Shown: piece after piece, positions 56,942-64,000 of the stretch
How positions within the stretch are numbered: the first letter of the stretch is position 1
Layout of the letters: each line of letters starts with the position of its first letter
Assembly (NCBI GenBank): GCA_018261615.1
Contig: JAGTSE010000003.1
Location: forward strand, 1 to 64,000
DNA length: 64,000 nucleotides
Source of the DNA: Pseudomonadota bacterium
GTDB lineage: Bacteria > Pseudomonadota > Gammaproteobacteria > Enterobacterales > Enterobacteriaceae
Direction of reading: 5' to 3'
Made by a program: the position numbers and the translations under genes
Notes under the pieces: generated by a model
Databases searched by the model: none
Told to the model about the DNA's origin: nothing
The model's input: only the letters and a program-made list of their open reading frames with translations

Positions 56942-57349
56942 ATCCATCCCCAGCTAAATAGCTGATCCTAATATCGCTACACTTTTGCCATTCCGTGTTT
57001 GCCACCCGGGAGCGGACTGAGGCTTTTCATAAAGTGGCGTATTTTTTCCAACAACCGCACATTGACCAGCACTGATGATTCCGGATGATGATTTCGTGCA
57101 GCGACTGCCACAGCCTTTCAATGATGAACAGCACCGAACTTTTACTGCTGCCACAGACATAACTGACCCGGTCAGTGCCACAGTGTAGAGCTTCCAGGGC
57201 GACATTCAATGCGTACTTTCCTGTCACCGCTGGTGAACACGATAAATTCACCTGCGGGAATTGGGTTAAGCGTTCATTTGCCGTTCTGATTGCTGAATAA
57301 GCTATGCAGTATGTCTGATACTCATACTGCATTTCATTAGCGCAACCGC
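56942..57349. other. Gene-free stretch, possibly decayed mobile-element sequence
   Basis: About 400 bp without a convincing gene. Minus-strand frames are broken; one short segment (TGKYALNVALEALHCGTDRVSYV) reads like degraded coding sequence, but I cannot assign it. It ends at the second ERIC element. Nothing else is recognised here. Confidence 0.4.
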
Positions 57350-57477
<128 letters not shown>

Positions 57478-57499
57478 GAAGATAAAGGTGAAAGGGCGC

Positions 57500-57808
57500 T
57501 CAGTTAGGCTTTGATTGCAGATAGGCGTTTCTCATAACGCTTTTCACTTCCCTGAGCTGTCTGCGGGTTTTATCCAGTTCGTTTGCCAGCCACTCTTCTT
57601 TCTCGCTGTGTTTGATTAGCACGATGCAACCCTGCATCACTTTCACCAGCAGATGTTGCCCGGTATCAAACCCGGCATCGCGCAGCCATTTGCCGGAAAG
57701 CATAATGCATGGCGTGCTGGTGTCACCCTGATTCGGGCGATAGCGCACAATTACACTGTGCTCGGTTCCGGTGGGCGTAAAGTCTGGGGTAGAATGCGGA
57801 TCAGCCAT
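57500..57808 (-). CDS. SymE-family toxin-like protein
   Basis: A 102-residue protein with the SymE domain: IVRYRPNQGDTSTPCIMLSGKWLRDAGFDTGQHLLVKVMQGCIVLI at about 22-67, followed by a charged helical tail. SymE is an AbrB-fold-derived toxin in E. coli repressed by the antisense RNA SymR. The ATG at 57808 has AAGGAG 7 bp upstream. No LexA box was found upstream, unlike E. coli symE. A candidate antisense RNA overlaps its start. Confidence 0.8.
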   Translation of the reverse strand: MADPHSTPDFTPTGTEHSVIVRYRPNQGDTSTPCIMLSGKWLRDAGFDTGQHLLVKVMQGCIVLIKHSEKEEWLANELDKTRRQLREVKSVMRNAYLQSKPN

Positions 57809-57877
57809 TATCAACTCCTTGATAGTTGGGGATGGTTAGCTCTCGTCTGGTATCGCAAGTACCCGGCGAGAGCGTTT
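57802..57877 (+). ncRNA. Candidate SymR-like antisense RNA
   Basis: On the plus strand TAGAAT (57790-57795), inside the first codons of the SymE-like gene, could serve as a -10 (the -35 region TTCCGG is poor), placing a start near 57802 that runs through the start codon and ribosome site of the toxin gene. A 7-bp hairpin GCTCTCG/CGAGAGC (57839-57845 with 57867-57873) followed by GTTT would end it near 57877. The length, about 76 nt, agrees with E. coli SymR. Expression is not shown. Confidence 0.4.
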
Positions 57878-57902
57878 AAATGTCAGGACGACTTATGCTA
57901 GG

Positions 57903-57944
57903 GTACGTACCTGAGTGATTAAAGATTATGCTGCAGGTACGTAC
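57903..57944. promoter_or_regulatory. Paired GTACGTAC palindromes before the ribbon-helix-helix gene
   Basis: The 8-bp palindrome GTACGTAC occurs at 57903-57910 and again at 57937-57944, each preceded by G and followed by CTGA or ATGA; the second touches the ATG of the downstream gene. Two spaced palindromes ahead of a ribbon-helix-helix gene are the usual layout of an autoregulatory operator. This is an inference from position. Confidence 0.5.
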
Positions 57945-58154
57945 ATGACGAAAGCTAAACGTGACACTAATCAGTCAAAATGCGGCAAAGCTCCCACATT
58001 TCAAATTAGGATCACGCCGGAACTGAAAGCACAGTTTGAAGCGGCTGCAAATGACGCGGGGATGAGTTTGGGGAACTGGCTCAAAACTCTCGGAAGAAAG
58101 GAACTGGAGAGATTGGGTGTTGTGCCAGATAAAATTAATCGTGATAGCCAATGA
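57945..58154 (+). CDS. Ribbon-helix-helix DNA-binding protein
   Basis: A 69-residue protein with a single ribbon-helix-helix domain: TFQIRITPELKAQFEAAANDAGMSLGNWLKTLGRKELERLG at about 18-58, with the beta strand FQIRI that would enter the major groove. Such proteins act as antitoxins or plasmid/element repressors. The ATG at 57945 is used because the upstream extension spans the putative operator. Its 3' end overlaps the convergent 599-residue gene by 20 bp. No toxin gene is immediately adjacent on the same strand. Confidence 0.7.
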   Translation: MTKAKRDTNQSKCGKAPTFQIRITPELKAQFEAAANDAGMSLGNWLKTLGRKELERLGVVPDKINRDSQ

Positions 58155-59934
58155 TGTAAAATTCAGCTCCTGAAGACTTTATTGCATTGTCAGTGCTAAC
58201 TAAAAGCACATCTAGTTGTTTCTTTATATTGCTGTTCGTATTTTTCTCATAAAAACTTTTCCTTGTATGTGGTTGAATAACTATAACTCTAGTTTTAATC
58301 TGATTAGGATTCGCCGTTAATGTTCTAAGATGAGCGATAAAATTTTCAGGGGCTGTTGGTTTATTATGATGCCAACATTTTTTATGTTCGGATTTTTTGG
58401 CCCTTTCGCTTAAATCATGTATTAGATTTTTTCTATTTGCATATCGTAAGTTTTTTACTGCTTGACTTAAAACAATATCGTGGGCGCCAACAGAAATCCT
58501 ACGATTGGAGCTATCGCTTTTAGCCGCTTTTACATGTATTAGCGATATTATAATATTGTTATCATAGTTATCAATATGGATAAAATCTGCTTTTTCTCCT
58601 GCTCCATCATCACAATATAACCAACCAGTAGGTTTCTCTGTTGTATTAAATGGTTGTCCTCTTCCCCACTTGGATGTCCATCTGTTTTTAACCCAACAGA
58701 ATAAGGATTTTTTAAGACCAATTAATTCTAGATTAACCTTTTCCTCTGCCATGGGTTTTTCTTGGCATATGTTATAATCTTCAAAATCTGCCCATCTAAA
58801 ATCATCATAAACCACATCTCTATAGTTTGTCATAAAAACCCAGCCATTAACAATCGCATGACCGGATTCATACCAGCACTTAATTAATTCTGGATGATTA
58901 AATATTTTTGAGAAAATATCTATTTTTTCTTTTTTGTTTTTCTCTATTGAAATAATATTTAATTTGAATGATGCTTCATAATCTTTTATATATGGGGTGA
59001 CTCTTATTTCTCCGCATAATGTATTATTGTTATGAATCTTTAAAATAATATCCGCACCTGATAAAGATGAGATAACTTCAAACGTGTAATGATCTCGTAT
59101 GTTTCTTAAGAGATTTAATTTATATTCACTTTTTTCATGTGAAAGAATATCGGGATCAATAATAGAGAGATCATAAGCGTCATGAACACCAACAAAGTCA
59201 TTAATTGGACTTGCCAATATTCCAATTGGGGTTATATTGTTTCTATTATTACTGTTTAATGTGTCGAGTATTTCTATAGTATATTTTTCAAATGTTTCCC
59301 AATCCTTACAAGGACCTCTCCAAATTGAAGACTTGAATGGGTTCAATCCTATAGTTTTACTACTATTACCTAATTCTGTTCGAACAGCTGACATCATATA
59401 AGATTGATCTTCTAGTGGGTCTAAAGACTCAGCTACGCTGTTTCCACCAAGAACTTTTGAGTCTGCTTTAAAAGTGTTTTTTCCATGTATACCAAGTAAC
59501 CATAACATTTTAATACTATCTTCATTTATAAAATGAAAGTTAAGATGTGCTATATCTACAGATTTGATGCCTTTCAGGTATGATGTCTTGAAATTATCTC
59601 TTACAGAATCTTTCATTCCTTTTTCAGAAAAGTAAAAAGCAATATATTTTCCAAGGCTGAACGTGATGACAATATGATTTTCTATATCATATATGTCATT
59701 CCGTTTGGTCCAACTCGGTATTTTATTAATTTTGTATGGTGTAATTTCGATAAAAGTATCACCTGACACCTCTGATAAAGAAGGAAATCTTTGAAAGGAT
59801 AATTGTGCATTTATCTCTTTTTCAATCAGATTGATTGTTGCTTCATGAAGATCTTTTGAAGAATGTTGTGCTGTGTTAACACCAATAAGAATTGAAAGAA
59901 ATGGCGATAAATGTTCTTTTCTCATTTCATTCAT
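58135..59934 (-). CDS. Unknown AT-rich protein with a possible nuclease-like segment
   Basis: A 599-residue soluble protein, clearly richer in A and T than its neighbours, which suggests horizontal transfer. No family is recognised. Near the C terminus WLYCDDGAGEKADFIHI is followed by ISLIHVKAAKS and QAVKNLRYANRK: D450 and K469 (with H467) are spaced like a PD-(D/E)xK nuclease site with H in place of the acidic residue. The ATG at 59934 has AAGGA 7 bp upstream. Its position next to selC, alone on its strand, would suit a single-gene defence or competition factor, but this is speculation. Confidence 0.6.
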   Translation of the reverse strand: MNEMRKEHLSPFLSILIGVNTAQHSSKDLHEATINLIEKEINAQLSFQRFPSLSEVSGDTFIEITPYKINKIPSWTKRNDIYDIENHIVITFSLGKYIAFYFSEKGMKDSVRDNFKTSYLKGIKSVDIAHLNFHFINEDSIKMLWLLGIHGKNTFKADSKVLGGNSVAESLDPLEDQSYMMSAVRTELGNSSKTIGLNPFKSSIWRGPCKDWETFEKYTIEILDTLNSNNRNNITPIGILASPINDFVGVHDAYDLSIIDPDILSHEKSEYKLNLLRNIRDHYTFEVISSLSGADIILKIHNNNTLCGEIRVTPYIKDYEASFKLNIISIEKNKKEKIDIFSKIFNHPELIKCWYESGHAIVNGWVFMTNYRDVVYDDFRWADFEDYNICQEKPMAEEKVNLELIGLKKSLFCWVKNRWTSKWGRGQPFNTTEKPTGWLYCDDGAGEKADFIHIDNYDNNIIISLIHVKAAKSDSSNRRISVGAHDIVLSQAVKNLRYANRKNLIHDLSERAKKSEHKKCWHHNKPTAPENFIAHLRTLTANPNQIKTRVIVIQPHTRKSFYEKNTNSNIKKQLDVLLVSTDNAIKSSGAEFYIIGYHD

Positions 59935-60267
59935 AAACAATTCCTTACCTATGTATAGTAAAGTTATGTTTATTATTATTACGTAATAATAAATTGAACT
60001 GGCTCACATTGTAAGCATTCCTCTTAACCGGACTATTCATTTTCAGAGATCTTCCGACATACTGATTATGCCATTTGAGGAGTTCACTGGCCTGATTGCT
60101 GAACTGGAGACGACCAAATATGGCACTGAATGGTTTTACCCCGATGTAACACATTCAGCGCTTAACTGATTCTACTTATCAGCGCTGTTAAAAATGGGGG
60201 GATTACCAATCTATCTATTTAAAATAAAAGACTTTTTAGAATTTCTCGGATGGGTGCGGAGCAACTT
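59935..60267. other. AT-rich stretch between the unknown gene and selC
   Basis: About 330 bp downstream of selC (in tRNA direction). A 69-codon minus-strand frame (59945-60154) and a short plus-strand frame ending ELETTKYGTEWFYPDVTHSALN look like possible degraded coding sequence, but neither matches a family I know. No second copy of the selC 3' end (attachment repeat) and no integrase gene are seen. Confidence 0.4.
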
Positions 60268-60362
60268 TGGCGGAAGATCACAGGAGTCGAACCTGCCCGG
60301 GACCGCTGGCGGCCCCAACTGGATTTGAAGTCCAGCCACCTCACCGGAGATGACGATCTTCC
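60268..60362 (-). tRNA. selC: Selenocysteine tRNA (UCA anticodon)
   Basis: The minus strand reads GGAAGATCGTC... with the long acceptor stem, the large extra arm, anticodon UCA in the loop CTTCAAAT, and ending GATCTTCCGCCA with CCA encoded. Length is 95 nt as in E. coli selC. It is a classical integration site for islands. Here accessory DNA lies on its 3' side and yicJ on its 5' side. Confidence 0.98.
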
Positions 60363-60393
60363 GCGCCTGCATTGCTACATGGAGGCGGGGCGC

Positions 60394-60422
60394 ATTATAG
60401 CTACTTTCAGTCATTTACCACA
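60394..60422 (-). promoter_or_regulatory. selC promoter
   Basis: On the minus strand a perfect TATAAT (60399-60394) is followed by the GC-rich discriminator GCGCCCCGCC, typical of stable-RNA promoters under stringent control. The -35 (TGTGGT, 60422-60417) is weak at 17-bp spacing. It lies 32 bp upstream of the mature tRNA 5' end. Confidence 0.7.
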
Positions 60423-60649
60423 TACCCCCATCAGAATTTTTCTCATTGTGCTGCCAGTAAAATCGGCTTCTTGAGATAAATCTCAATCTTTTCCATTGCT
60501 TAACCGCTTCGCTCCGGCGAAAGGGGGCGATCACAGAAAAGAATAAACGTAAATTGATAACAAGAAATCGCAATACCCGACTGAAAACCAATCGTTTACA
60601 ACGTGTGAAACCGCTCTCTGTGCACTTTTCACGCGTAAAGGAAACATAA

Positions 60650-62041
60650 ATGGACAGTCAGATTATTTCCGTGAAAGAAAAAATTGGCTACGGGATGGGC
60701 GATGCCGCCAGCCATATCGTCTTCGATAACGTGATGTTGTACATGATGTTTTTCTATACCGATATCTTCGGTATTCCCGCCGGATTTGTCGGCACCATGT
60801 TCCTGCTGGCACGCGCGTTAGACGCCATTTCTGACCCGTGCATGGGGCTGCTTGCCGACCGCACGCGCAGCCGCTGGGGGAAATTCCGCCCGTGGATCAT
60901 CTTCGGTGCGCTGCCGTTTGGCGTGGTCTGCGTGCTGGCCTACAGCACGCCGGATCTCAGTATGAGCGGCAAAATGATTTATGCCGCTGTAACTTATACG
61001 TTACTCACTCTGCTTTACACCGTGGTCAATATCCCTTATTGCGCGCTCGGCGGCGTCATCACCAATGACCCGACACAGCGCATCTCGCTGCAATCCTGGC
61101 GCTTCGTGCTGGCCACCGCAGGCGGCATGCTCTCCACGGTGCTGATGATGCCGCTGGTGAAATTAATTGGCGGTGAAGACAAAGTCGCCGGTTTCCAGGG
61201 CGGGATAGCGGTGCTCTCGGTGGTTGCCTTTATGATGCTTGCATTCTGTTTCTTCACCACCAAAGAGCGTATCCAGGCACCGCCGAGCACTACCTCAATG
61301 CGTGAAGATTTGCGTGACATCTGGCAGAACGACCAGTGGCGCGTCGTCGGTTTGCTGACCATCCTCAATATCCTCGCCGTTTGCGTGCGCGGTGGCGCGA
61401 TGATGTATTACGTTACCTGGATCATGGGGGATGCTGCCATCTTTACCGTGTTTCTTACCACATACTGCGTCGGCAACCTGATTGGCAGCGCGCTGGCGAA
61501 ACCGCTGACCGACTGGAAATGCAAAGTCACCATCTTCTGGTGGACCAACGCCGCGCTCACCGTGTTCAGCATCGCTATGTTCTTCGTACCAATTCAGGCC
61601 AGCGTCACCATGTTTATCTTCATCTTTGTCATCGGCGTGCTACACCAACTGGTGACGCCAATCCAGTGGGTGATGATGTCCGACACCGTCGATTACGGCG
61701 AATGGTGCAACGGCAAGCGCCTTACCGGCATCAGCTTTGCCGGTACGCTGTTTGTGCTGAAACTCGGCCTTGCATTTGGCGGCGCGTTGATTGGCTGGAC
61801 GCTGGCCGGCAGTGGTTACAATGCCGCAGCACAGAGCCAGAACAGCACCACCATCAGTATCATTATTGCCCTGTTCACGCTGGTTCCGGCGCTCTGCTAT
61901 CTGCTCAGCGCCGTGATCGCCAAACGTTTTTATACGCTGAAAACCCCGTTCCTGAAATCGATCATGGCGCAACTGGCGCGTGGCGAGCACCGAGGCGATC
62001 AGGGGGTTGGTCATGTTTCTGCCCGGGAAGAATTACTGTAA
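60650..62041 (+). CDS. yicJ: YicJ, glycoside-pentoside-hexuronide (GPH) family symporter
   Basis: An inner-membrane sugar symporter of the GPH/MelB-like family, 463 residues with 12 predicted helices. It starts KEKIGYGMGDAASHIVFDNVMLYMMFFYTDIFG and has DPCMGLLADRTRSRWGKFRPWI, the family's cytoplasmic loop 2-3 motif. It probably imports alpha-xylosides for YicI, which starts 10 bp downstream. Divergent from selC; the 287-bp gap between them holds the selC promoter and presumably a yicJ promoter that I did not find. Confidence 0.95.
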   Translation: MDSQIISVKEKIGYGMGDAASHIVFDNVMLYMMFFYTDIFGIPAGFVGTMFLLARALDAISDPCMGLLADRTRSRWGKFRPWIIFGALPFGVVCVLAYSTPDLSMSGKMIYAAVTYTLLTLLYTVVNIPYCALGGVITNDPTQRISLQSWRFVLATAGGMLSTVLMMPLVKLIGGEDKVAGFQGGIAVLSVVAFMMLAFCFFTTKERIQAPPSTTSMREDLRDIWQNDQWRVVGLLTILNILAVCVRGGAMMYYVTWIMGDAAIFTVFLTTYCVGNLIGSALAKPLTDWKCKVTIFWWTNAALTVFSIAMFFVPIQASVTMFIFIFVIGVLHQLVTPIQWVMMSDTVDYGEWCNGKRLTGISFAGTLFVLKLGLAFGGALIGWTLAGSGYNAAAQSQNSTTISIIIALFTLVPALCYLLSAVIAKRFYTLKTPFLKSIMAQLARGEHRGDQGVGHVSAREELL

Positions 62042-62051
62042 GGAGTGACAG

Positions 62052-64000
62052 ATGAAAATTAGTGATGGCAACTGGCTTATCCAGCCGGGGTTGACGTTAA
62101 TTCAGCCGGTTCAGGTATTTGAGGTTGAACAGCAGGGCAATGAGATGGTGGTCTATGCCGCCCCGCGTGATGTGCGTGAACGCACCTGGCAACTGGATAC
62201 CCCTTTATTTACGCTACGCTTTTTCTCGCCGCAGGAAGGGATTATCGGCGTACGCATTGAGCACTTTCAGGGCGCGCTGGATAACGGCCCGCACTTCCCT
62301 CTTAACGTTGCGCAAAACGTTTATGTGGAGATGCACAACACAGAAGCGTTTGCCGAGTTGCAAAGCGGTTCGCTTCGCGTTCGCGTGGGAAAAGGTGATA
62401 ACTGGGCAATCGATTTTCTGCACGACGGTGAGCGCATCACCGGCAGCCAGTTGAAAAATAACGGCTATGTGCAGGATAGCAACCGCGGGCGCAACTACCT
62501 GTTCGAGCGTCTGGATCTCGGCGTAGGCGAAACGGTATATGGTCTCGGCGAGCGCTTTACCGCGCTGGTGCGCAACGGCCAGATGGTGGAAACCTGGAAC
62601 CGCGATGGCGGCACCAGCACCGAGCAGTCGTACAAAAATATCCCTTTCTACCTGACCAATCGCGGTTATGGCGTGCTGGTTAATCACCCGGAAGCCGTGG
62701 AGTTTGAAATCGGTTCCGAGAAGGTCTCCAAAGTGCAGTTCAGCGTTGAGGGCGAATACCTGGAGTATTTCGTTATTGACGGCCCGACGCCGCAAGCGGT
62801 ACTGGATCGCTATACCCGCTTTACCGGTCGCCCGGCGCTGCCGCCTGCGTGGTCATTTGGCCTGTGGCTGACCACCTCGTTCACCACCAACTACGACGAA
62901 ACGACGGTGAACAGCTTTATCGATGGCATGGCCGAACGCCAGTTGCCACTGCATGTGTTCCACTTTGACTGCTTCTGGATGAAGGCCTTCCAGTGGTGCG
63001 ATTTCGAATGGGACCCGCAGACCTTCCCGGATCCGGCTGGCATGATGAAGCGACTGAAAGCGCGCGGGTTGAAAATCTGTGTCTGGATCAACCCCTACAT
63101 CGGGCAGAAATCACCGCTCTTCCGCGAACTGAAAGAGAAGGGTTACCTGCTGAAACGCCCGGATGGCTCGCTGTGGCAGTGGGACAAATGGCAGCCGGGG
63201 TTGGCGATTTATGACTTTACCAACCCGGAAGTCTGCCAGTGGTACGCCGATAAGCTCAAAGACCTGGTGGCGATGGGCGTGGACTGTTTCAAAACTGACT
63301 TCGGTGAACGCATTCCGACCGATGTGGCGTGGCATAACGGCGCGAGCCCGCAGAAGATGCACAACCATTATGCGTACATCTACAACGAACTGGTGTGGAA
63401 CGTGCTGAAAGATACCGTCGGTGAGCAGGAAGCAGTGCTGTTTGCCCGCTCGGCTTCTGTGGGCGCGCAACAGTTCCCGGTTCACTGGGGCGGCGACTGC
63501 TACGCCAACTACGAATCGATGGCCGAAAGCCTGCGCGGCGGGTTATCCATTGGACTTTCCGGTTTTGGGTTCTGGAGCCACGATATTGGCGGCTTCGAAA
63601 ATACTGCACCTGCGCATGTCTACAAACGCTGGTGTGCGTTCGGGCTGTTCTCGAGCCACAGCCGCCTGCACGGCAGCAAATCCTACCGCGTGCCGTGGGC
63701 GTACGATGAAGAGTCCTGCGATGTGGTGCGCCTCTTCACACAGTTGAAATGTCGACTGATGCCGTACCTTTATCGCCAGGCTGCACAGGCGCATGAATCT
63801 GGCGTGCCGATGATGCGTGCCATGGTGCTGGCCTTCCCGGAGGACCCAGGCTGCGACTATCTCGACAGGCAGTATATGCTCGGTGATGCACTGCTCATTG
63901 CGCCAGTGTTCAGCGAGGCGGGCGATGTGCAATTTTACCTGCCGGAAGGACGCTGGACGCACCTGTGGCATAACGACGAACAGATCGGCAACCGCTGGCA
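62052..64000 (+). CDS. yicI: Alpha-xylosidase YicI (glycoside hydrolase family 31), cut by window end
   Basis: A cytoplasmic GH31 alpha-xylosidase that cleaves alpha-1,6-xylosides such as isoprimeverose. About 649 of the usual 772 residues are present. The nucleophile D416 lies in KTDFGERIP and the acid/base D482 in HWGGDC, the same numbers as in E. coli YicI. AGGAG lies 6 bp before the ATG. It forms an operon with yicJ. The gene is open to the window edge, so it is partial only because of the window. Confidence 0.97.
   Translation, partial: MKISDGNWLIQPGLTLIQPVQVFEVEQQGNEMVVYAAPRDVRERTWQLDTPLFTLRFFSPQEGIIGVRIEHFQGALDNGPHFPLNVAQNVYVEMHNTEAFAELQSGSLRVRVGKGDNWAIDFLHDGERITGSQLKNNGYVQDSNRGRNYLFERLDLGVGETVYGLGERFTALVRNGQMVETWNRDGGTSTEQSYKNIPFYLTNRGYGVLVNHPEAVEFEIGSEKVSKVQFSVEGEYLEYFVIDGPTPQAVLDRYTRFTGRPALPPAWSFGLWLTTSFTTNYDETTVNSFIDGMAERQLPLHVFHFDCFWMKAFQWCDFEWDPQTFPDPAGMMKRLKARGLKICVWINPYIGQKSPLFRELKEKGYLLKRPDGSLWQWDKWQPGLAIYDFTNPEVCQWYADKLKDLVAMGVDCFKTDFGERIPTDVAWHNGASPQKMHNHYAYIYNELVWNVLKDTVGEQEAVLFARSASVGAQQFPVHWGGDCYANYESMAESLRGGLSIGLSGFGFWSHDIGGFENTAPAHVYKRWCAFGLFSSHSRLHGSKSYRVPWAYDEESCDVVRLFTQLKCRLMPYLYRQAAQAHESGVPMMRAMVLAFPEDPGCDYLDRQYMLGDALLIAPVFSEAGDVQFYLPEGRWTHLWHNDEQIGNRW

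Noticed and set aside
60042..60053. GATCTTCCG resembling the selC acceptor stem, as a possible attachment-site copy
   Set aside because: Only nine bases match, far shorter than usual selC att repeats, and no integrase is present.
59945..60154. 69-codon minus-strand frame as a possible transposase or integrase remnant
   Set aside because: No recognisable motif; left as unassigned sequence.

Overview
The window is chromosomal DNA from an enterobacterium of the Citrobacter/Escherichia/Salmonella group. The first 20 kb carry the conserved oriC-proximal gene set (ibpBA, yidQ, yidR, yidA, gyrB-recF-dnaN-dnaA, rpmH-rnpA-yidD-yidC-mnmE, then yieE, chrR, adeP, yieH, cbrC), and the right end carries selC (tRNA-Sec) and yicJ-yicI. 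ERIC and REP repeats fit the same group. A K99-like fimbrial operon placed inside a type VI secretion cluster, and a poly-A tract in tssM, point to a close relative of Citrobacter rodentium. The species is an inference.

Layout. 1-14.7 kb: heat-shock chaperones, replication genes and ribosome/membrane biogenesis genes, largely as in E. coli, but with an 85-bp palindromic repeat wedged between dnaN and recF. The tna, mdtL, yidZ and cbrB genes expected from the K-12 order are absent. 14.8-20.7 kb: yieE-cbrC, with chrR broken by a decayed Tn3-family transposon that carries a frameshifted membrane-protein gene and a small convergent gene. 20.8-52.4 kb: a complete type VI secretion system (T6SS) with all 13 core genes in two divergent transcription units. 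The leftward unit is tssF-tssG-tssA, a fimbrial adhesin, a glycosyltransferase, an OmpA-domain membrane protein and an Eag-type chaperone. The rightward unit is clpV, then a four-gene fimbrial operon, tssB-tssC-hcp-tssJ-tssK-tssL-tssM, a TagF-like gene, vgrG, PAAR, tagK, tagJ and tssE. 52.7-56.9 kb: an autotransporter flanked by two LuxR-type regulators. 57.5-60 kb: a small accessory patch (SymE-like toxin with a candidate antisense RNA, a ribbon-helix-helix protein with two GTACGTAC sites, and an AT-rich 599-residue protein of unknown function). 60.3-64 kb: selC, yicJ and the 5' part of yicI.

How the parts may work together. Fimbrial assembly and T6SS genes are interleaved on both strands, so adhesion and contact-dependent secretion could be expressed together. 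TssJ-TssL-TssM form the envelope complex, TssK-TssF-TssG-TssE-TssA the baseplate and assembly platform, TssB/TssC the sheath, Hcp the tube, VgrG and PAAR the spike, and ClpV recycles the sheath. TssM is full length here only because its A tract has ten adenines; gain or loss of one base would truncate it soon after. Two ERIC copies in direct orientation, differing at 6 of 127 positions, flank the whole T6SS/fimbria/autotransporter block.
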